Source: Phocaeicola oris (GTDB taxonomy: Bacteria > Bacteroidota > Bacteroidia > Bacteroidales > Bacteroidaceae). From it: a DNA stretch of 64,000 nucleotides. Below are positions 36,764 through 46,926 of the stretch, piece after piece. The stretch's first letter is position 1. Every line of letters starts with the position of its first letter. The translations under genes and the position numbers were made by a program. Location: the NCBI RefSeq assembly GCF_021295095.1, contig NZ_JAJLQX010000005.1:1-64000 (forward strand), written 5' to 3'. The notes under the pieces are model-generated. The model was not told the origin of the DNA, did not search any database, and worked only from the letters and a program-made list of their open reading frames with translations.

Positions 36764-39202
36764 TTATTCATATTCTAACCATACAGTAGCCTTTGTCGGC
36801 TTATCTACTATAAAGCGAATCCACCGACCCAGATAATTCTTTGGAAGGATTTTATTAAAGCTCTTACCTGCAGATACTTTATAATCAGCAAATTTCATCC
36901 AAGTACCATCTCCTGTCGGATCTATTTCTATAGTAAATGTTACAGCATAAGCTCCTTCATTTTTAAGCATCAATTTCTTATTCTGATAATGACTAATTAA
37001 ATAAGCATCAGATGGAATTCCAGCCTTAACATCCTCATTTATCCATGGACCGCCATGCCCTACAGGACGACCAAGTTTCCACAAGTCTTCAATCACTCCA
37101 CACCAGACTTTACAATTGCCATCCTTAGACGTAACTATATGGTCATCAGCCTTTACTTCTTTTTTTAGACCTGTCATGACAAGCATTCCACGAAAAGAGG
37201 CATAGTCATTTATTTGGAGATGATGAGTACAGATTGGACGAATCTTAGCATACCCATCAGCATTTTCCGCAGGTAATTCAAAAAAGGTTCCACCTAAATC
37301 AAATAAGTCACGTTCAGTTGAAACTTCACGACAGATACGCAAAGTACCTTTTTTTATCATATTATTATATTGTTCATTATTCAAAGGCAAACGCCAACGA
37401 CGACCTCTGTCATCAACAATTAAATAACTGCCTTTATCAATTATTACCATATTCTTAGGAATATTCATACGAGTCTTAATAAAAGTCTCATAAGCCTCAT
37501 CTTCAACCGGTAAGAGATTTATTTCCCCATCAAGTTCATAATATCCTTTATTAATAGCAATACCATCCTTAATGACATTCGCAACAATCCCTAATTTTCT
37601 ACGATTACCACCTAACCCATATAAAATACCCCCTCTCATTTCCGTATCATTAACAGATGCTATTCCTTCAAAAATAGTATCATTTTTTACTGAACGTACA
37701 TTAACATCACCATATACAAAAGCAACAGTCGTCTTCGTATTCTCATCAACTGTAACCCGAATCCATTCTCCTAAAAGTTTATCTAAAGATACCATTCTCG
37801 AAGAATGCGAGGGAACACTTACTTTTATTGATTTTTCCCAATGATTATTGCCAGCTTTATCTATCTCAAAAGAATATACAACTTTACTGCTTCCGCTATT
37901 AGAAATCCATAACAAGCGACTTTTCCACCCTGCCAATAAAAATGGATCAGATGTAGTTCCTGCCGAAATTTGTTCATTTTCCCAAACCGCACCTACAGCA
38001 TCACTTGTCCCGTTATGTTTCGGCTGATCAAGAGAAGTAAACCAAAGATTACTATTCGACTGTCCAGGCGCAGCAATGTTTCCTTTAGCTTTACGTATAT
38101 TCAGGAATTCACTTCTTGCACTATCATCACAACCGAAAACAAGTTTACCATTCCACTCACAAAAATCACCAATTACTTTCAAATAATTAGTATAAGGACG
38201 AATTCCTGCTGTGTTATCCCATGAAAAAGTCCCTGGAAAATGCCAAAACATTCCATGCATCGTCATCAAATATTCATTACCAATACTGCGGATCCGTGGC
38301 CATTCCGTATTCCATCCATGAGCACCGTCGTAGCTATTGCTTGCTTTTGGAGCGCGGAAGAATTTCCATCCATGCTCTGCATCACGAACAGCTATAATGA
38401 TAGATTTATAGTCCCATCCCAACGCCCAAATAGGGTCAATTTCAGGATTTGAATTCCCATAAATGCCTCCAGGACCTGTAACTTCTGTAAACTGATTCCG
38501 GCGAATAGTCTTCCATTCTTTCCCATCGAATTCAGACAAAGATCCTGCTTCTATCTTCGGATCATACATAGCTTTTGGAGAATCTTCGCCATTATTAGAA
38601 TAAACATAGACTCCCTGACCAGAATAAAACCCTTTTCCATGTACACCTTTACAAAGAGTACGCTGATAATTCTTCGCCCCTTCATTCTTCAACAGATTCC
38701 CATCTTTAAATAAAGTCTTTACGTCAAGAGAATTAACATCTATTTCATAAAAGCCCTGCTCCATTGTTGCAATATTAATTTTATGAGTCGGATCAATTAA
38801 ATTACGGGCGCACCCGGTTAATCTTCCCGGCATCTGTTCAACTCCAATGACATGAACTTTTCCTAAAGAATCAATAATATAAGGACCAATAAATAATTGG
38901 TTGCTTTCCTTATGAATCATTCTATTTGCTGGTGTTCCTCCTATACTTTCAGAACGAGTTATCTTGACAATATCGGAAGTAATCTGATATAGTTTATCCG
39001 ACGATCCGAAAGGCAAATGCGGACCATAACTAATAGTCCATAGACTTCCATTCCAGGGCACCACAGCACCAGTTCCACATTCATCCTCATTATTATAATT
39101 AGCTATATATGGATAAATGCCACTGAAGCATCTATTCGTCTGTGCATAAATAGAAACTGCGAAAAGCAATGTTCCTACCAAACTATAAAATTTCTTATTC
39201 AT
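36764..39202 (-). CDS. large secreted protein with duplicated C-terminal domain, unknown
   Basis: 812 aa with a signal peptide (MNKKFYSLVG to about residue 20). Residues 30-400 have a repetitive W/G-rich pattern (IWALGWDYKSII, TMHGMFWHFPG) that may be a beta-propeller. Two copies of a domain of about 96 residues are visible at 404-499 and 717-812. They share W-x-N-E, SD-x-(F/Y)-L, an EID-x-x-G turn, and LG-x-WIR-x-x-VD-x-x-TK. No catalytic motif or named family was recognised. It sits between SusD and the oxidoreductase, so it is probably a binding protein or enzyme acting on the substrate imported by the SusCD pair. Confidence 0.7.
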   Translation of the reverse strand: MNKKFYSLVGTLLFAVSIYAQTNRCFSGIYPYIANYNNEDECGTGAVVPWNGSLWTISYGPHLPFGSSDKLYQITSDIVKITRSESIGGTPANRMIHKESNQLFIGPYIIDSLGKVHVIGVEQMPGRLTGCARNLIDPTHKINIATMEQGFYEIDVNSLDVKTLFKDGNLLKNEGAKNYQRTLCKGVHGKGFYSGQGVYVYSNNGEDSPKAMYDPKIEAGSLSEFDGKEWKTIRRNQFTEVTGPGGIYGNSNPEIDPIWALGWDYKSIIIAVRDAEHGWKFFRAPKASNSYDGAHGWNTEWPRIRSIGNEYLMTMHGMFWHFPGTFSWDNTAGIRPYTNYLKVIGDFCEWNGKLVFGCDDSARSEFLNIRKAKGNIAAPGQSNSNLWFTSLDQPKHNGTSDAVGAVWENEQISAGTTSDPFLLAGWKSRLLWISNSGSSKVVYSFEIDKAGNNHWEKSIKVSVPSHSSRMVSLDKLLGEWIRVTVDENTKTTVAFVYGDVNVRSVKNDTIFEGIASVNDTEMRGGILYGLGGNRRKLGIVANVIKDGIAINKGYYELDGEINLLPVEDEAYETFIKTRMNIPKNMVIIDKGSYLIVDDRGRRWRLPLNNEQYNNMIKKGTLRICREVSTERDLFDLGGTFFELPAENADGYAKIRPICTHHLQINDYASFRGMLVMTGLKKEVKADDHIVTSKDGNCKVWCGVIEDLWKLGRPVGHGGPWINEDVKAGIPSDAYLISHYQNKKLMLKNEGAYAVTFTIEIDPTGDGTWMKFADYKVSAGKSFNKILPKNYLGRWIRFIVDKPTKATVWLEYE

Positions 39203-39222
39203 GATTAGGTATAATAATATAT

Positions 39223-39273
39223 TTTAAAAAAAGAACGGGTTCAAAGTTATTTTACACAATAATCCCGTTCTTT
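39223..39273 (-). terminator. terminator after susD with a -7 box in its loop
   Basis: On the minus strand AAAGAACGGG (39273..39264) pairs perfectly with CCCGTTCTTT (39239..39230), followed by a T run. The 24-base loop contains TAACTTTG (39249..39242), a full -7 consensus aimed at the 812-aa protein gene at 39202. Confidence 0.7.
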
Positions 39274-39324
39274 AAAATACTAAGAAGTTATTACTTTAAA
39301 TAAACATCCACAATGATTCCTAAT

Positions 39325-41049
39325 TTAATAGCCTGGATTCTGTGTCATATTCGAATTAATCTCAATTTCTGTTGTAGGTATTGGCCAAAGGTATTGACAA
39401 TCATCCCACTTACGTTCCGCAGCAGAAACACACATTCCTGCATTCTCCAAAGCAGTAAAATCTGCACACCCATATTCATCAATAGTCGGAGTAATACCCC
39501 AAAACCAGTTACCTGCATCATACAAAGCTTGCATATTACTCGGATCAATCATCATATAAAGTTTACGGCTCAAAACTGTAGAAGCAATCTTCCATCGAAT
39601 AATATCCGGATAGCGAAGACACTCACCAGCCAATTCCATACGACGTTCCACACGCAAATCATAACGCATCTCACTTTGTGGCTTAATTGTGAATGCTGGA
39701 TACATGTCTATCTGGTTTTTATCAACACCATAGGCACGAGCTCTTACTGAATTCATAGCGTCAACTACACTCTGATCAATTTCTCCTAACTCAATCTTTG
39801 CTTCTGCATACATCAACAAAACATCAGCATAACGCATCATAATCTTCACATTATCTGCTTGATAACCATTATCAATCCAACTTTGGTCAACATATTTCCT
39901 CCAAATCAATCCGTTAAACGAAGCATAAAACTTATTAACACGGGTATCATTATTATAGACCTGAATAGTATCTGCTCCATTCAATTTTCCACAAGTCAAT
40001 GCAACAGGAGAAGGATTATACTCATAACCAAGAATATAACTTCCAAATTCACAAATGCTCATTGAACAACGAGGGTCACGATTCTTAAAAGGATTATGAG
40101 GGTCAAACAACGGAGATTCATCAATAGGAAGCCCATCAATACAAGTATAAGCAGCTAATAAATCCCAAGTAGGATCATAGCAGTCCCAACCACCTTGTCC
40201 ACGGATAATCATATTTCTAACATAAGAATTGTTTAAGACATTCAATTTAGCTTCAATAGAACGCGGCATAATAAAGATGAACTCCGGAGACATAGTTGTA
40301 GAAGGCAAGAACAGTTTCTCATAATTATCAGCCAAACCATAAATTCCTAAATCTATACAACTCTTTGCGGCTGCAGCTGCTGTGGCATAATCCCCATTAT
40401 AGAGAGCATAACGAGCTTTGAATGCATACGCTGCACCTTTAGTTACACGCTGATCGCCGGCATAACTTATAGGAAGTAATGAAACTGCCTTATCAAAGTC
40501 TTCATATACATGCTGAAGAACTTCTGCTTTTGCAGTACGCCCCGTAGATTTTGCTGCTTCTATTTCAATATCCTCTGTATAATAAGGTACATCACCCCAA
40601 TGGAAAATCAATTCTCCATAAGCTCTTGCACGGAAAAAATATGCTTCACCAACATAAGGCATAATCTTTGCCTCACTCGCTCCATTATCAATTGCACGTT
40701 GATATTTATTTATAACAGAATTCATCTTAGAAATCAGTTTGTAATTATTGATCCAGCGTTTTGTAACATATCCTGTTTGACCAGTTAATGTCCCATCCTG
40801 GAAAGCATATAGCGTTTGACGATACATGGTGTCATCACTCCAGTCAACCTGACCTTCTTCCATATCACCATCCAACAACAAAAAGTCACTTTGATAAGCC
40901 TTATTGACAGCCATACGAATCTCATCAACATTGGAATACCAGCTCTCTGTTGATCCGCTTGACAGAGGGTTCATATCTAAATCATGACATGAGCCCATAA
41001 AGAAAGCCAGTCCTATTAAGCAGATATATTTTAACATATTATATTTCAT
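39325..41049 (-). CDS. SusD/RagB-family nutrient-binding outer membrane lipoprotein
   Basis: 574 aa. Signal peptide with lipobox FFMGSC followed by HDLDMNPLS, the classic SusD start. TPR-like helices (AKAEVLQHVYEDFDKAVSLL, FKARYALYNGDYATAAAAAK) and the C-terminal LRVERRMELAGECLRYPDIIRW are typical. Together with the upstream SusC it forms a lidded outer-membrane importer for an oligosaccharide. It lies 11 bases behind susC and ends at a strong terminator. Confidence 0.93.
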   Translation of the reverse strand: MKYNMLKYICLIGLAFFMGSCHDLDMNPLSSGSTESWYSNVDEIRMAVNKAYQSDFLLLDGDMEEGQVDWSDDTMYRQTLYAFQDGTLTGQTGYVTKRWINNYKLISKMNSVINKYQRAIDNGASEAKIMPYVGEAYFFRARAYGELIFHWGDVPYYTEDIEIEAAKSTGRTAKAEVLQHVYEDFDKAVSLLPISYAGDQRVTKGAAYAFKARYALYNGDYATAAAAAKSCIDLGIYGLADNYEKLFLPSTTMSPEFIFIMPRSIEAKLNVLNNSYVRNMIIRGQGGWDCYDPTWDLLAAYTCIDGLPIDESPLFDPHNPFKNRDPRCSMSICEFGSYILGYEYNPSPVALTCGKLNGADTIQVYNNDTRVNKFYASFNGLIWRKYVDQSWIDNGYQADNVKIMMRYADVLLMYAEAKIELGEIDQSVVDAMNSVRARAYGVDKNQIDMYPAFTIKPQSEMRYDLRVERRMELAGECLRYPDIIRWKIASTVLSRKLYMMIDPSNMQALYDAGNWFWGITPTIDEYGCADFTALENAGMCVSAAERKWDDCQYLWPIPTTEIEINSNMTQNPGY

Positions 41050-41060
41050 AATTCTCTTTT

Positions 41061-44000
41061 TTAGAAGTTAACATTTACACCAAACATTACTGATCTCATA
41101 ATAGGATAACCTGAAGACGTTGATTCCGGATCAAAGCCTTTAAGACAATTGTTGATAGAGAACAAATCGTTTGCTGCTACATATAAACGCAATTTATTAA
41201 TAAAAAACTTTTTAGTTAATGCTGTTGGCAATGTATAACCTAATGTGATATTCTTACAACGCAGATAATGGTTGTTATATAACCAAAAATCACAACTTGT
41301 ATAATTCGTCTGCATATTTGAATAAGTCAAGCGTGGGAATATGGCCTTAGCATTCTGTGCTTCTGTATTATTCTCACTCCAATATTTACCTACGATGACA
41401 CTTGGGAAATTTAACCAGTTATCACGCAAACCTAATACGGCATAAGAACTTTGGATAGCCCATTGAGATCCAACACCTTGGAATGTTACACTTGCATCAA
41501 AGTCTTTATAATCAGCATTGAAATTCAAACCATATATGAAATGCGGCTGTGAACTCTTCAAAGGAATACGGTCGTACTCTGCACTAATTTTACCATCCGG
41601 CATCCCATCCGGTCCAGAAATGTCAATAAACTTAATATCACCTACTTTGACATTATTATTAATTTTTGCAGAATTATCTACATCCTCTTGAGTCTGGAAC
41701 AATCCATCAGCCTTATAACCATAGAACTGCTGAAATTCTGTACCTTCTCTTGAAATATAATTACCATTATAGAAGATAGTACCTTTTAAGCCTCCCATCG
41801 TAGAAGTTGCATCTGAAAGATTAAAACGAACACTATAATTGAAATCTTTTACATGATCACGCCATCCGGCTTCAATATCCCAACCTACAGTATGCATATC
41901 ACCCGCATTAACTGATGGATTCTCATACCCTAAGAATTGAGGGATCTGAACGGCTAACAACATATCAGTTGTATTTTTACGATAAACATCAAAAGAGAAA
42001 TTCAAGCGGTTCTTCAAGAACATAGCATCAAGACCGATATCCCATGATGATGTAGATTCCCAAGTTATATCATGTACGGCATAATAAACCTGTGCGGCAG
42101 AAGTAGCCGCAGTCGGTGTACCACCATTCATTAACACAATAGTATTAAAATCGATGGCTGCTTGATAAGGATAATAGCTACCAATACGCTCGTTACCTAA
42201 TTCCCCCCACGAAGCACGGAATTTTAATTGATCTAACCAACCACGAGTACTATGCATGAAGTTTTCTTCTGTAAGAACCCATCCAAGAGAGACAGAAGGA
42301 AAAGTTGCCCAACGGTTATCACTGGCAAAACGAGAAGAACCATCTCTACGAATATTTGCCTCCAATAAATATCTATTTGCATACGAATAGTTGATACGTC
42401 CGAAATAAGAACGATAACTGTACTCTGCAGCATTACCGGATACTGCCTGGTAATCTTTCGGAGCAAGATCCAAAAACGGATAAGTTGTTAACTCATACTG
42501 ATCACCAGAACCAGACATATTATCATACTTATAATAATAGTACTCATAACCTGCCATTAATACCAAATCATGCAAACCGAAAGTCTTATTATAGTTTATT
42601 AGAAACTGAGATGTGATATCCTGAACTTTATTTCTTTTTTCTGTCAAATTAGTTGTTGCATTGATATATCCTTTAATAGTATTAGGGTCTTCAAGATGTG
42701 TATAACCCAATTTCTTCACAAATGTCTTATAATAACTAAAATCGAAATTAGGTGCTGTAACCATAGAAATCTTAAAACCATCGAAAGGCTTAATAACAAT
42801 TTCCCCCTTAAAGCCTAAATGGTTATTATCCACATGATAATCTCCAGCTTCTTTACTCATTCTTAACAAAGAGTTACTTCCATCCTTTACATCGGCATAA
42901 CGGCCGTCACTCCAAATTGCAGGATATATAGCAGGAATACTTCTTCCCTCCCATCCATAAGGATCATAATTAGGACCAACTATCTTCCCTTTTCTGAAAT
43001 TTACATCAACATGAGCTTCAAGATACTTATTAAAATAGAAATCATTATTTGCACGAGCCATGTAATGCTCTCTTTGATAGTTATCATACATCGCGCCCAT
43101 ATTATCGTAACGGAGAGAAACCTTTGACGAGGCTTTCTCACTTCCTGCCATTAAATTGACAATATGAGTCTGACGTGGAGCACTATGATTCATTAATATA
43201 TTCGTCCAATCTGTGTCAGCATATAAATCCGGATTCTGTAAATGAAGACTCGTATAGTTGTCAATAATATCCTGAGTATACGCTTGATTCCATCCTCCCG
43301 ATGGATTGTCATTGTATCTTAACTCATTAACCATCTTCATATAATCAACTGCATTCGTATATTTTGGTTCTGCTGTCGGGCGACTTATAGCATATTCAAA
43401 ATTATAAGTTAATTTCAAATCCCCTTTTTTAGCACGCTTAGTCTGAACAAGGATAACGCCGGCAGCTGCACGTGATCCATAAATAGAAGCTGAAGCTGCA
43501 TCTTTCAAAACAGAAATAGTTTCTACATCTTCTGGAGAAACGGTATTAATATCACCTGGAACACCATCGATGATAACTAATGGATCGGAAGTACTGATGG
43601 TTGTAGTACCGCGCAAACGCATCGTTCCTGTAGTTCCCGGATCACCACTACCACGAGTAACAGTCAAACCGGCAACTGCTCCCTGAAGTGCTGTACTAAT
43701 ATTTGTAGCATGACGCTCAGAAATTGCTTTATCATTAATTCCTGCTACAGAGCCTGTCAAATCCTTTTTCTTCAAGGTTCCGTAACCAATAACAACGACC
43801 TCATCTAAAACTTCATTATCCTCTTGAAGAACAATTGAAAGGGGATGGCTAAAACTAACATTTACCGTCTGTGTCTTATAACCAATGTAGGAAATTTCGA
43901 GAACGGCGCCCGGATTAACATTCAACGTGAAGTTTCCGTCAATATCGGTAATAATGCCATTGGTAGTACTTTTCTCAACTACTGAAGCGCCGATAACAGG

Positions 44001-44417
44001 TTCTCCTTTACCATCTTTAACTGATCCTTTTACCGGTTGTTTATCCAATTGCTGAGGAGCAATCTCATTCCCTCTCATCAAAGTAATCTGGCGGTCATCT
44101 ATCCGATATATCACAGAACTACCGGAAAGGATCTCATTAAGAACTTGCTCTATACTTTCCCTTTTCGCTTTTACAGAAATCTTTTTAGAAGTATCAAGCA
44201 AATCATTACGATACATAAACACAAACTCACTATTATTCTCGATATACTGGAATATCGATTTAATAGAAACTTGCTCAAATGAAAAAGTAAACTTTTGCTG
44301 TTGAGCATAAGCAAGGTCATCAGCAAGACCTCCCGATGAGATTAATAAGAATCCCAATACAAGCATCACCCTCATAAAACGACCGATAATACTTGTTTCT
44401 TTTAATTTGTTTCTCAT
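41061..44417 (-). CDS. SusC/RagA TonB-dependent transporter with STN signalling domain
   Basis: 1118 aa. After the signal peptide, an STN domain (about 43-115: FTFSFEQVSIKSIFQYI, VNEILSG-type repeat) faces the periplasm and contacts the FecR anti-sigma factor. Next comes a carboxypeptidase-like beta-sandwich (VKGSVKDGKGEPVIGASVV), a TonB-box region (DEVVVIGYG), the plug with LQGAVAGLTVTRGSGDPG, and the barrel. With SusD it imports a glycan. The STN domain shows that binding of the substrate is signalled to the ECF sigma factor encoded just upstream. Confidence 0.95.
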   Translation of the reverse strand: MRNKLKETSIIGRFMRVMLVLGFLLISSGGLADDLAYAQQQKFTFSFEQVSIKSIFQYIENNSEFVFMYRNDLLDTSKKISVKAKRESIEQVLNEILSGSSVIYRIDDRQITLMRGNEIAPQQLDKQPVKGSVKDGKGEPVIGASVVEKSTTNGIITDIDGNFTLNVNPGAVLEISYIGYKTQTVNVSFSHPLSIVLQEDNEVLDEVVVIGYGTLKKKDLTGSVAGINDKAISERHATNISTALQGAVAGLTVTRGSGDPGTTGTMRLRGTTTISTSDPLVIIDGVPGDINTVSPEDVETISVLKDAASASIYGSRAAAGVILVQTKRAKKGDLKLTYNFEYAISRPTAEPKYTNAVDYMKMVNELRYNDNPSGGWNQAYTQDIIDNYTSLHLQNPDLYADTDWTNILMNHSAPRQTHIVNLMAGSEKASSKVSLRYDNMGAMYDNYQREHYMARANNDFYFNKYLEAHVDVNFRKGKIVGPNYDPYGWEGRSIPAIYPAIWSDGRYADVKDGSNSLLRMSKEAGDYHVDNNHLGFKGEIVIKPFDGFKISMVTAPNFDFSYYKTFVKKLGYTHLEDPNTIKGYINATTNLTEKRNKVQDITSQFLINYNKTFGLHDLVLMAGYEYYYYKYDNMSGSGDQYELTTYPFLDLAPKDYQAVSGNAAEYSYRSYFGRINYSYANRYLLEANIRRDGSSRFASDNRWATFPSVSLGWVLTEENFMHSTRGWLDQLKFRASWGELGNERIGSYYPYQAAIDFNTIVLMNGGTPTAATSAAQVYYAVHDITWESTSSWDIGLDAMFLKNRLNFSFDVYRKNTTDMLLAVQIPQFLGYENPSVNAGDMHTVGWDIEAGWRDHVKDFNYSVRFNLSDATSTMGGLKGTIFYNGNYISREGTEFQQFYGYKADGLFQTQEDVDNSAKINNNVKVGDIKFIDISGPDGMPDGKISAEYDRIPLKSSQPHFIYGLNFNADYKDFDASVTFQGVGSQWAIQSSYAVLGLRDNWLNFPSVIVGKYWSENNTEAQNAKAIFPRLTYSNMQTNYTSCDFWLYNNHYLRCKNITLGYTLPTALTKKFFINKLRLYVAANDLFSINNCLKGFDPESTSSGYPIMRSVMFGVNVNF

Positions 44418-44551
44418 ATTGATAAAAAGGTTGATAATTCAATGAATAGATTTTGACGCGTCTAACCCGACAACATTTTTTAGTTAGACTGATTTGATCT
44501 TCTGATTATGTTTTCATAAGCATTTGTCTTTTTAAGTTATATACATATCAA

Positions 44552-45622
44552 TTACTTCTGTTTCAAATAATAATTATCTCCTAACTTGGAAACCGAAAAC
44601 CTCCCGGTATCGGAAACTCTCTTCAAGGCTTCATCAACACTACATGCCAAATCTATCTTTCCGGCAATTTCAATATCCGAAATACCTTGACTGCAAGTGA
44701 TGTTCACGCCGTAATAACGACTCAATCGTAAAAGAATGTCTCTCAACGGAGCAATGCCCAAGTTCATAATGCCTTGTGTCCAAAGAATATAGTCGTCTGC
44801 TTTAACCGTTGAATTCTTTATCTCACCACTTCGATGAATCTTTGCTTTTTGATTGGGGGAAAGAACAACTTCATTTCCCAAATTGCTCATTACTCGTACT
44901 TTTCCACGAACCAACACTACTTCGCTTGACTCTATAGAATGACTGTAAGCATTTACATCGAACGCCGTACCTAAAACGTTTACTTCAAAATCGGTAGTCT
45001 TAACGACGAAAGGACAATTCTCATTGTGGGCGACATCTAAATAAACCTCGCCATCGACAAAAATCTCCCTCACATTCTTAGCAAACTGTTTCGGATAAGT
45101 AACTGAAGTCCCTGCATTGACAAACATACTGGTCCCATCCGAAAGTATCAATTTGGTATATTTTCCTTTTGGGACAACTATCTTATTGTATTCATCTATA
45201 AGTGAAGATGGCTTATTTTCAGCAATTTGATTACCATCGACATGTATTCCTTCATCAGTATAAGTAACGGTAGAACCTTTATCAACGGTAACCACATCTT
45301 TTGGAGAGACATATAATTGGATTTCTTCCGATACAGAATCGTTTGGCAACTGTTGGGCAATCTGCGAGATATTTACAATTTCTTCCAGTTGAGGCAATGA
45401 TTTCCGGAGATTAAACAGGAATATACATCCTGTTATTATTGCGGCTGCCGAAGTAATCAAACTAAGCATAATAACTCTTCGCCTTTTTTCCTTCTTATTT
45501 ATCCCATCTTCTATGGCATACCAAACCTCTTCCTGCCCGGTAGCAGAAGATACATCACTCATTCTATAGAATAATATAACTCGATAAATAGACTTCCGTA
45601 GAAAAGATATGCGGTTTTTCAT
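44552..45622 (-). CDS. FecR-family anti-sigma factor
   Basis: 356 aa. One membrane helix (about 50-72, MLSLITSAAAIITGCIFLF) separates a short cytoplasmic sigma-binding part from the periplasmic FecR domain. Visible are KYTKLILSDGTSMFVNAGTSVTYP, GEVYLDVAHNENCPFVV and FDVNAYS, and the C-terminal DUF4974-like region (LRDILLRLSRYYGV). It holds the ECF sigma factor inactive until SusC signals. It lies between the sigma factor and susC, the usual order. Confidence 0.92.
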   Translation of the reverse strand: MKNRISFLRKSIYRVILFYRMSDVSSATGQEEVWYAIEDGINKKEKRRRVIMLSLITSAAAIITGCIFLFNLRKSLPQLEEIVNISQIAQQLPNDSVSEEIQLYVSPKDVVTVDKGSTVTYTDEGIHVDGNQIAENKPSSLIDEYNKIVVPKGKYTKLILSDGTSMFVNAGTSVTYPKQFAKNVREIFVDGEVYLDVAHNENCPFVVKTTDFEVNVLGTAFDVNAYSHSIESSEVVLVRGKVRVMSNLGNEVVLSPNQKAKIHRSGEIKNSTVKADDYILWTQGIMNLGIAPLRDILLRLSRYYGVNITCSQGISDIEIAGKIDLACSVDEALKRVSDTGRFSVSKLGDNYYLKQK

Positions 45623-45677
45623 GATTGCTTTTTCTTATATAATAGGAAAAAGAGAAAAACCTACTCTGTTTTTTGAA

Positions 45678-46298
45678 TTATTTTATAAGAAATTTTAAAA
45701 TGGTACAGAAAACAACAGTTAAATAGAAAACATCTCCTCCTGTCTTGTCCATTACATCCCGCAATTTTGACAATGCCCTGTTTAAAAGATTCATGGACGA
45801 CTGTGGGTTTATGTTCATCACTTCCGCAACTTCATTATGCGAAAAACCTTTCACATACCTCAAATACAACACAGATTTTTGATTAGAAGATAACTGACCG
45901 ATAGCTTGAATCAATTTCTTAGCCAATAAAGTTTCTTCATCACTTTTCGGAAACATCCTGTCAAACAAATTCTCATCAATAGGAACATTAAATTCCAAAT
46001 CTTCTAACGAACTAACATTCTTCTCGGATAAAATTTTATAAATCAGATTATTCCGCAATGCCTTTAGAAGATAGGAACGGGCAGAAACCACATGTTCAAT
46101 CTTAATGTGGGAGTTATAAAAAATATTTATAAACAAATCTTGAATACAATCTTTTACCAAGTCCTCGTCAGGACTATATTTCAATCCATAATTATATAGC
46201 AAATCATAATTGTCCTTATATAAGAACTCAAGGGCGTACCTGTCTCCTTTTATCGATTGTCGAAACAACGATAAAGATTCTTTCTCAGATATCTTCAT
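45678..46298 (-). CDS. ECF RNA polymerase sigma-70 factor
   Basis: 206 aa from the ATG at 46298, preceded by an AGAGG purine run; 46316 is an alternative. The open frame reaches 46340 but this overlaps the -7 box and is rejected. Region 2 (LYNYGLKYSPDEDLVKDCIQ) and region 4 helix-turn-helix (VLYLRYVKGFSHNEVAEVM) are both present. It should direct transcription of the SusCD locus behind it. A hydrophobic tail (VFYLTVVFCTILKFLI) ends the protein, as often seen in Bacteroidota ECF factors. Confidence 0.9.
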   Translation of the reverse strand: MKISEKESLSLFRQSIKGDRYALEFLYKDNYDLLYNYGLKYSPDEDLVKDCIQDLFINIFYNSHIKIEHVVSARSYLLKALRNNLIYKILSEKNVSSLEDLEFNVPIDENLFDRMFPKSDEETLLAKKLIQAIGQLSSNQKSVLYLRYVKGFSHNEVAEVMNINPQSSMNLLNRALSKLRDVMDKTGGDVFYLTVVFCTILKFLIK

Positions 46299-46337
46299 TT
46301 GCCTCTTTATCTTCATATACAAAAAATATAGATAATG

Positions 46338-46369
46338 CAAAGATAACGTTTACATTTCATTTTTTACAA
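46338..46369 (-). promoter_or_regulatory. promoter of the ECF sigma gene
   Basis: On the minus strand TTG (46369..46367), 21 bases, then TATCTTTG (46345..46338). A housekeeping-type Bacteroidota promoter, which fits constitutive low expression of the regulator. Confidence 0.65.
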
Positions 46370-46474
46370 TATCATAAAATTTTAAATTGAGAATTATCGC
46401 CCTATTATTTCCTATATACGTTAATAATAAGCATCTTGCTACAAAATATATCTTGTAAAGAACAGATCGTAAAG

Positions 46475-46530
46475 TCATAGTATAAACCAGCAAAGTGATC
46501 CCGTATAAATCATCTAATTCATACGTATCA
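46475..46530. repeat. degenerate TCATnCGnATGA-type array, copy D
   Basis: Units near 46475, 46496 and 46519 (last TCATACGTATCA) with 21-23-base spacing; AAAGTGAT opens and ATCACTTT closes the pair, as in the longer arrays. Confidence 0.6.
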
Positions 46531-46765
46531 CTTTTGTCTTTTCCTCTAACGGAATCATGCTTTTCAATCAATGAATTGACATTTAAAAGCAAATATACAA
46601 TCCTTTAAACAAGCATTGCGAACAGTAATATTTTGTTTTATGCTTTTTATATTCTTCTTGTTTGAAAAGAATGTTGTGTAATAATACAGTAGATGTTATA
46701 AAGAATGTATTGAAAGATATTGAGTTTATAAGGTTAGTTAGGTGTTTTTTACTGTAAATTAGGTA

Positions 46766-46799
46766 TCTCCCGCGTGACTCACGTGCATTACGCTCGTGG
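46766..46799. repeat. short CACGTG-type 22-bp array
   Basis: TCTCCCGCGTGA at 46766 and TTACGCTCGTGG at 46788, exactly 22 bases apart, with a CACGTG between them. A decayed relative of the array at 25184. Confidence 0.5.
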
Positions 46800-46862
46800 T
46801 TTCTTTACTTATAGAACAACTAACATATAAGGAGAAACAGCTAAGCTAATAAATAAAAGAAG

Positions 46863-46907
46863 TTGTCCATCCCTTTAAGAACTATACTCTGTAAATGGGA
46901 TGGACAA
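46863..46907 (-). terminator. terminator after the sialate O-acetylesterase gene
   Basis: TTGTCCATCCC and GGGATGGACAA form a perfect 11-bp stem around a 23-base loop; T-rich sequence follows on the minus strand. Confidence 0.65.
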
Positions 46908-46926
46908 TATTGTTTATTTGGGTGGA

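Larger units (their letters stand above)
46370..46862. other. intergenic region with degenerate repeats
   Basis: About 490 bases between the sigma-gene promoter and the esterase terminator. It holds a short TCATnCGnATGA-type array near 46475-46530 and a two-unit CACGTG-type array at 46766-46799. No gene is supported. Confidence 0.6.

Noticed and set aside
46350-46592. 80-aa minus-strand frame upstream of the sigma factor
   Set aside because: It lies across the degenerate 22-bp array and the sigma-gene promoter; composition is not protein-like.
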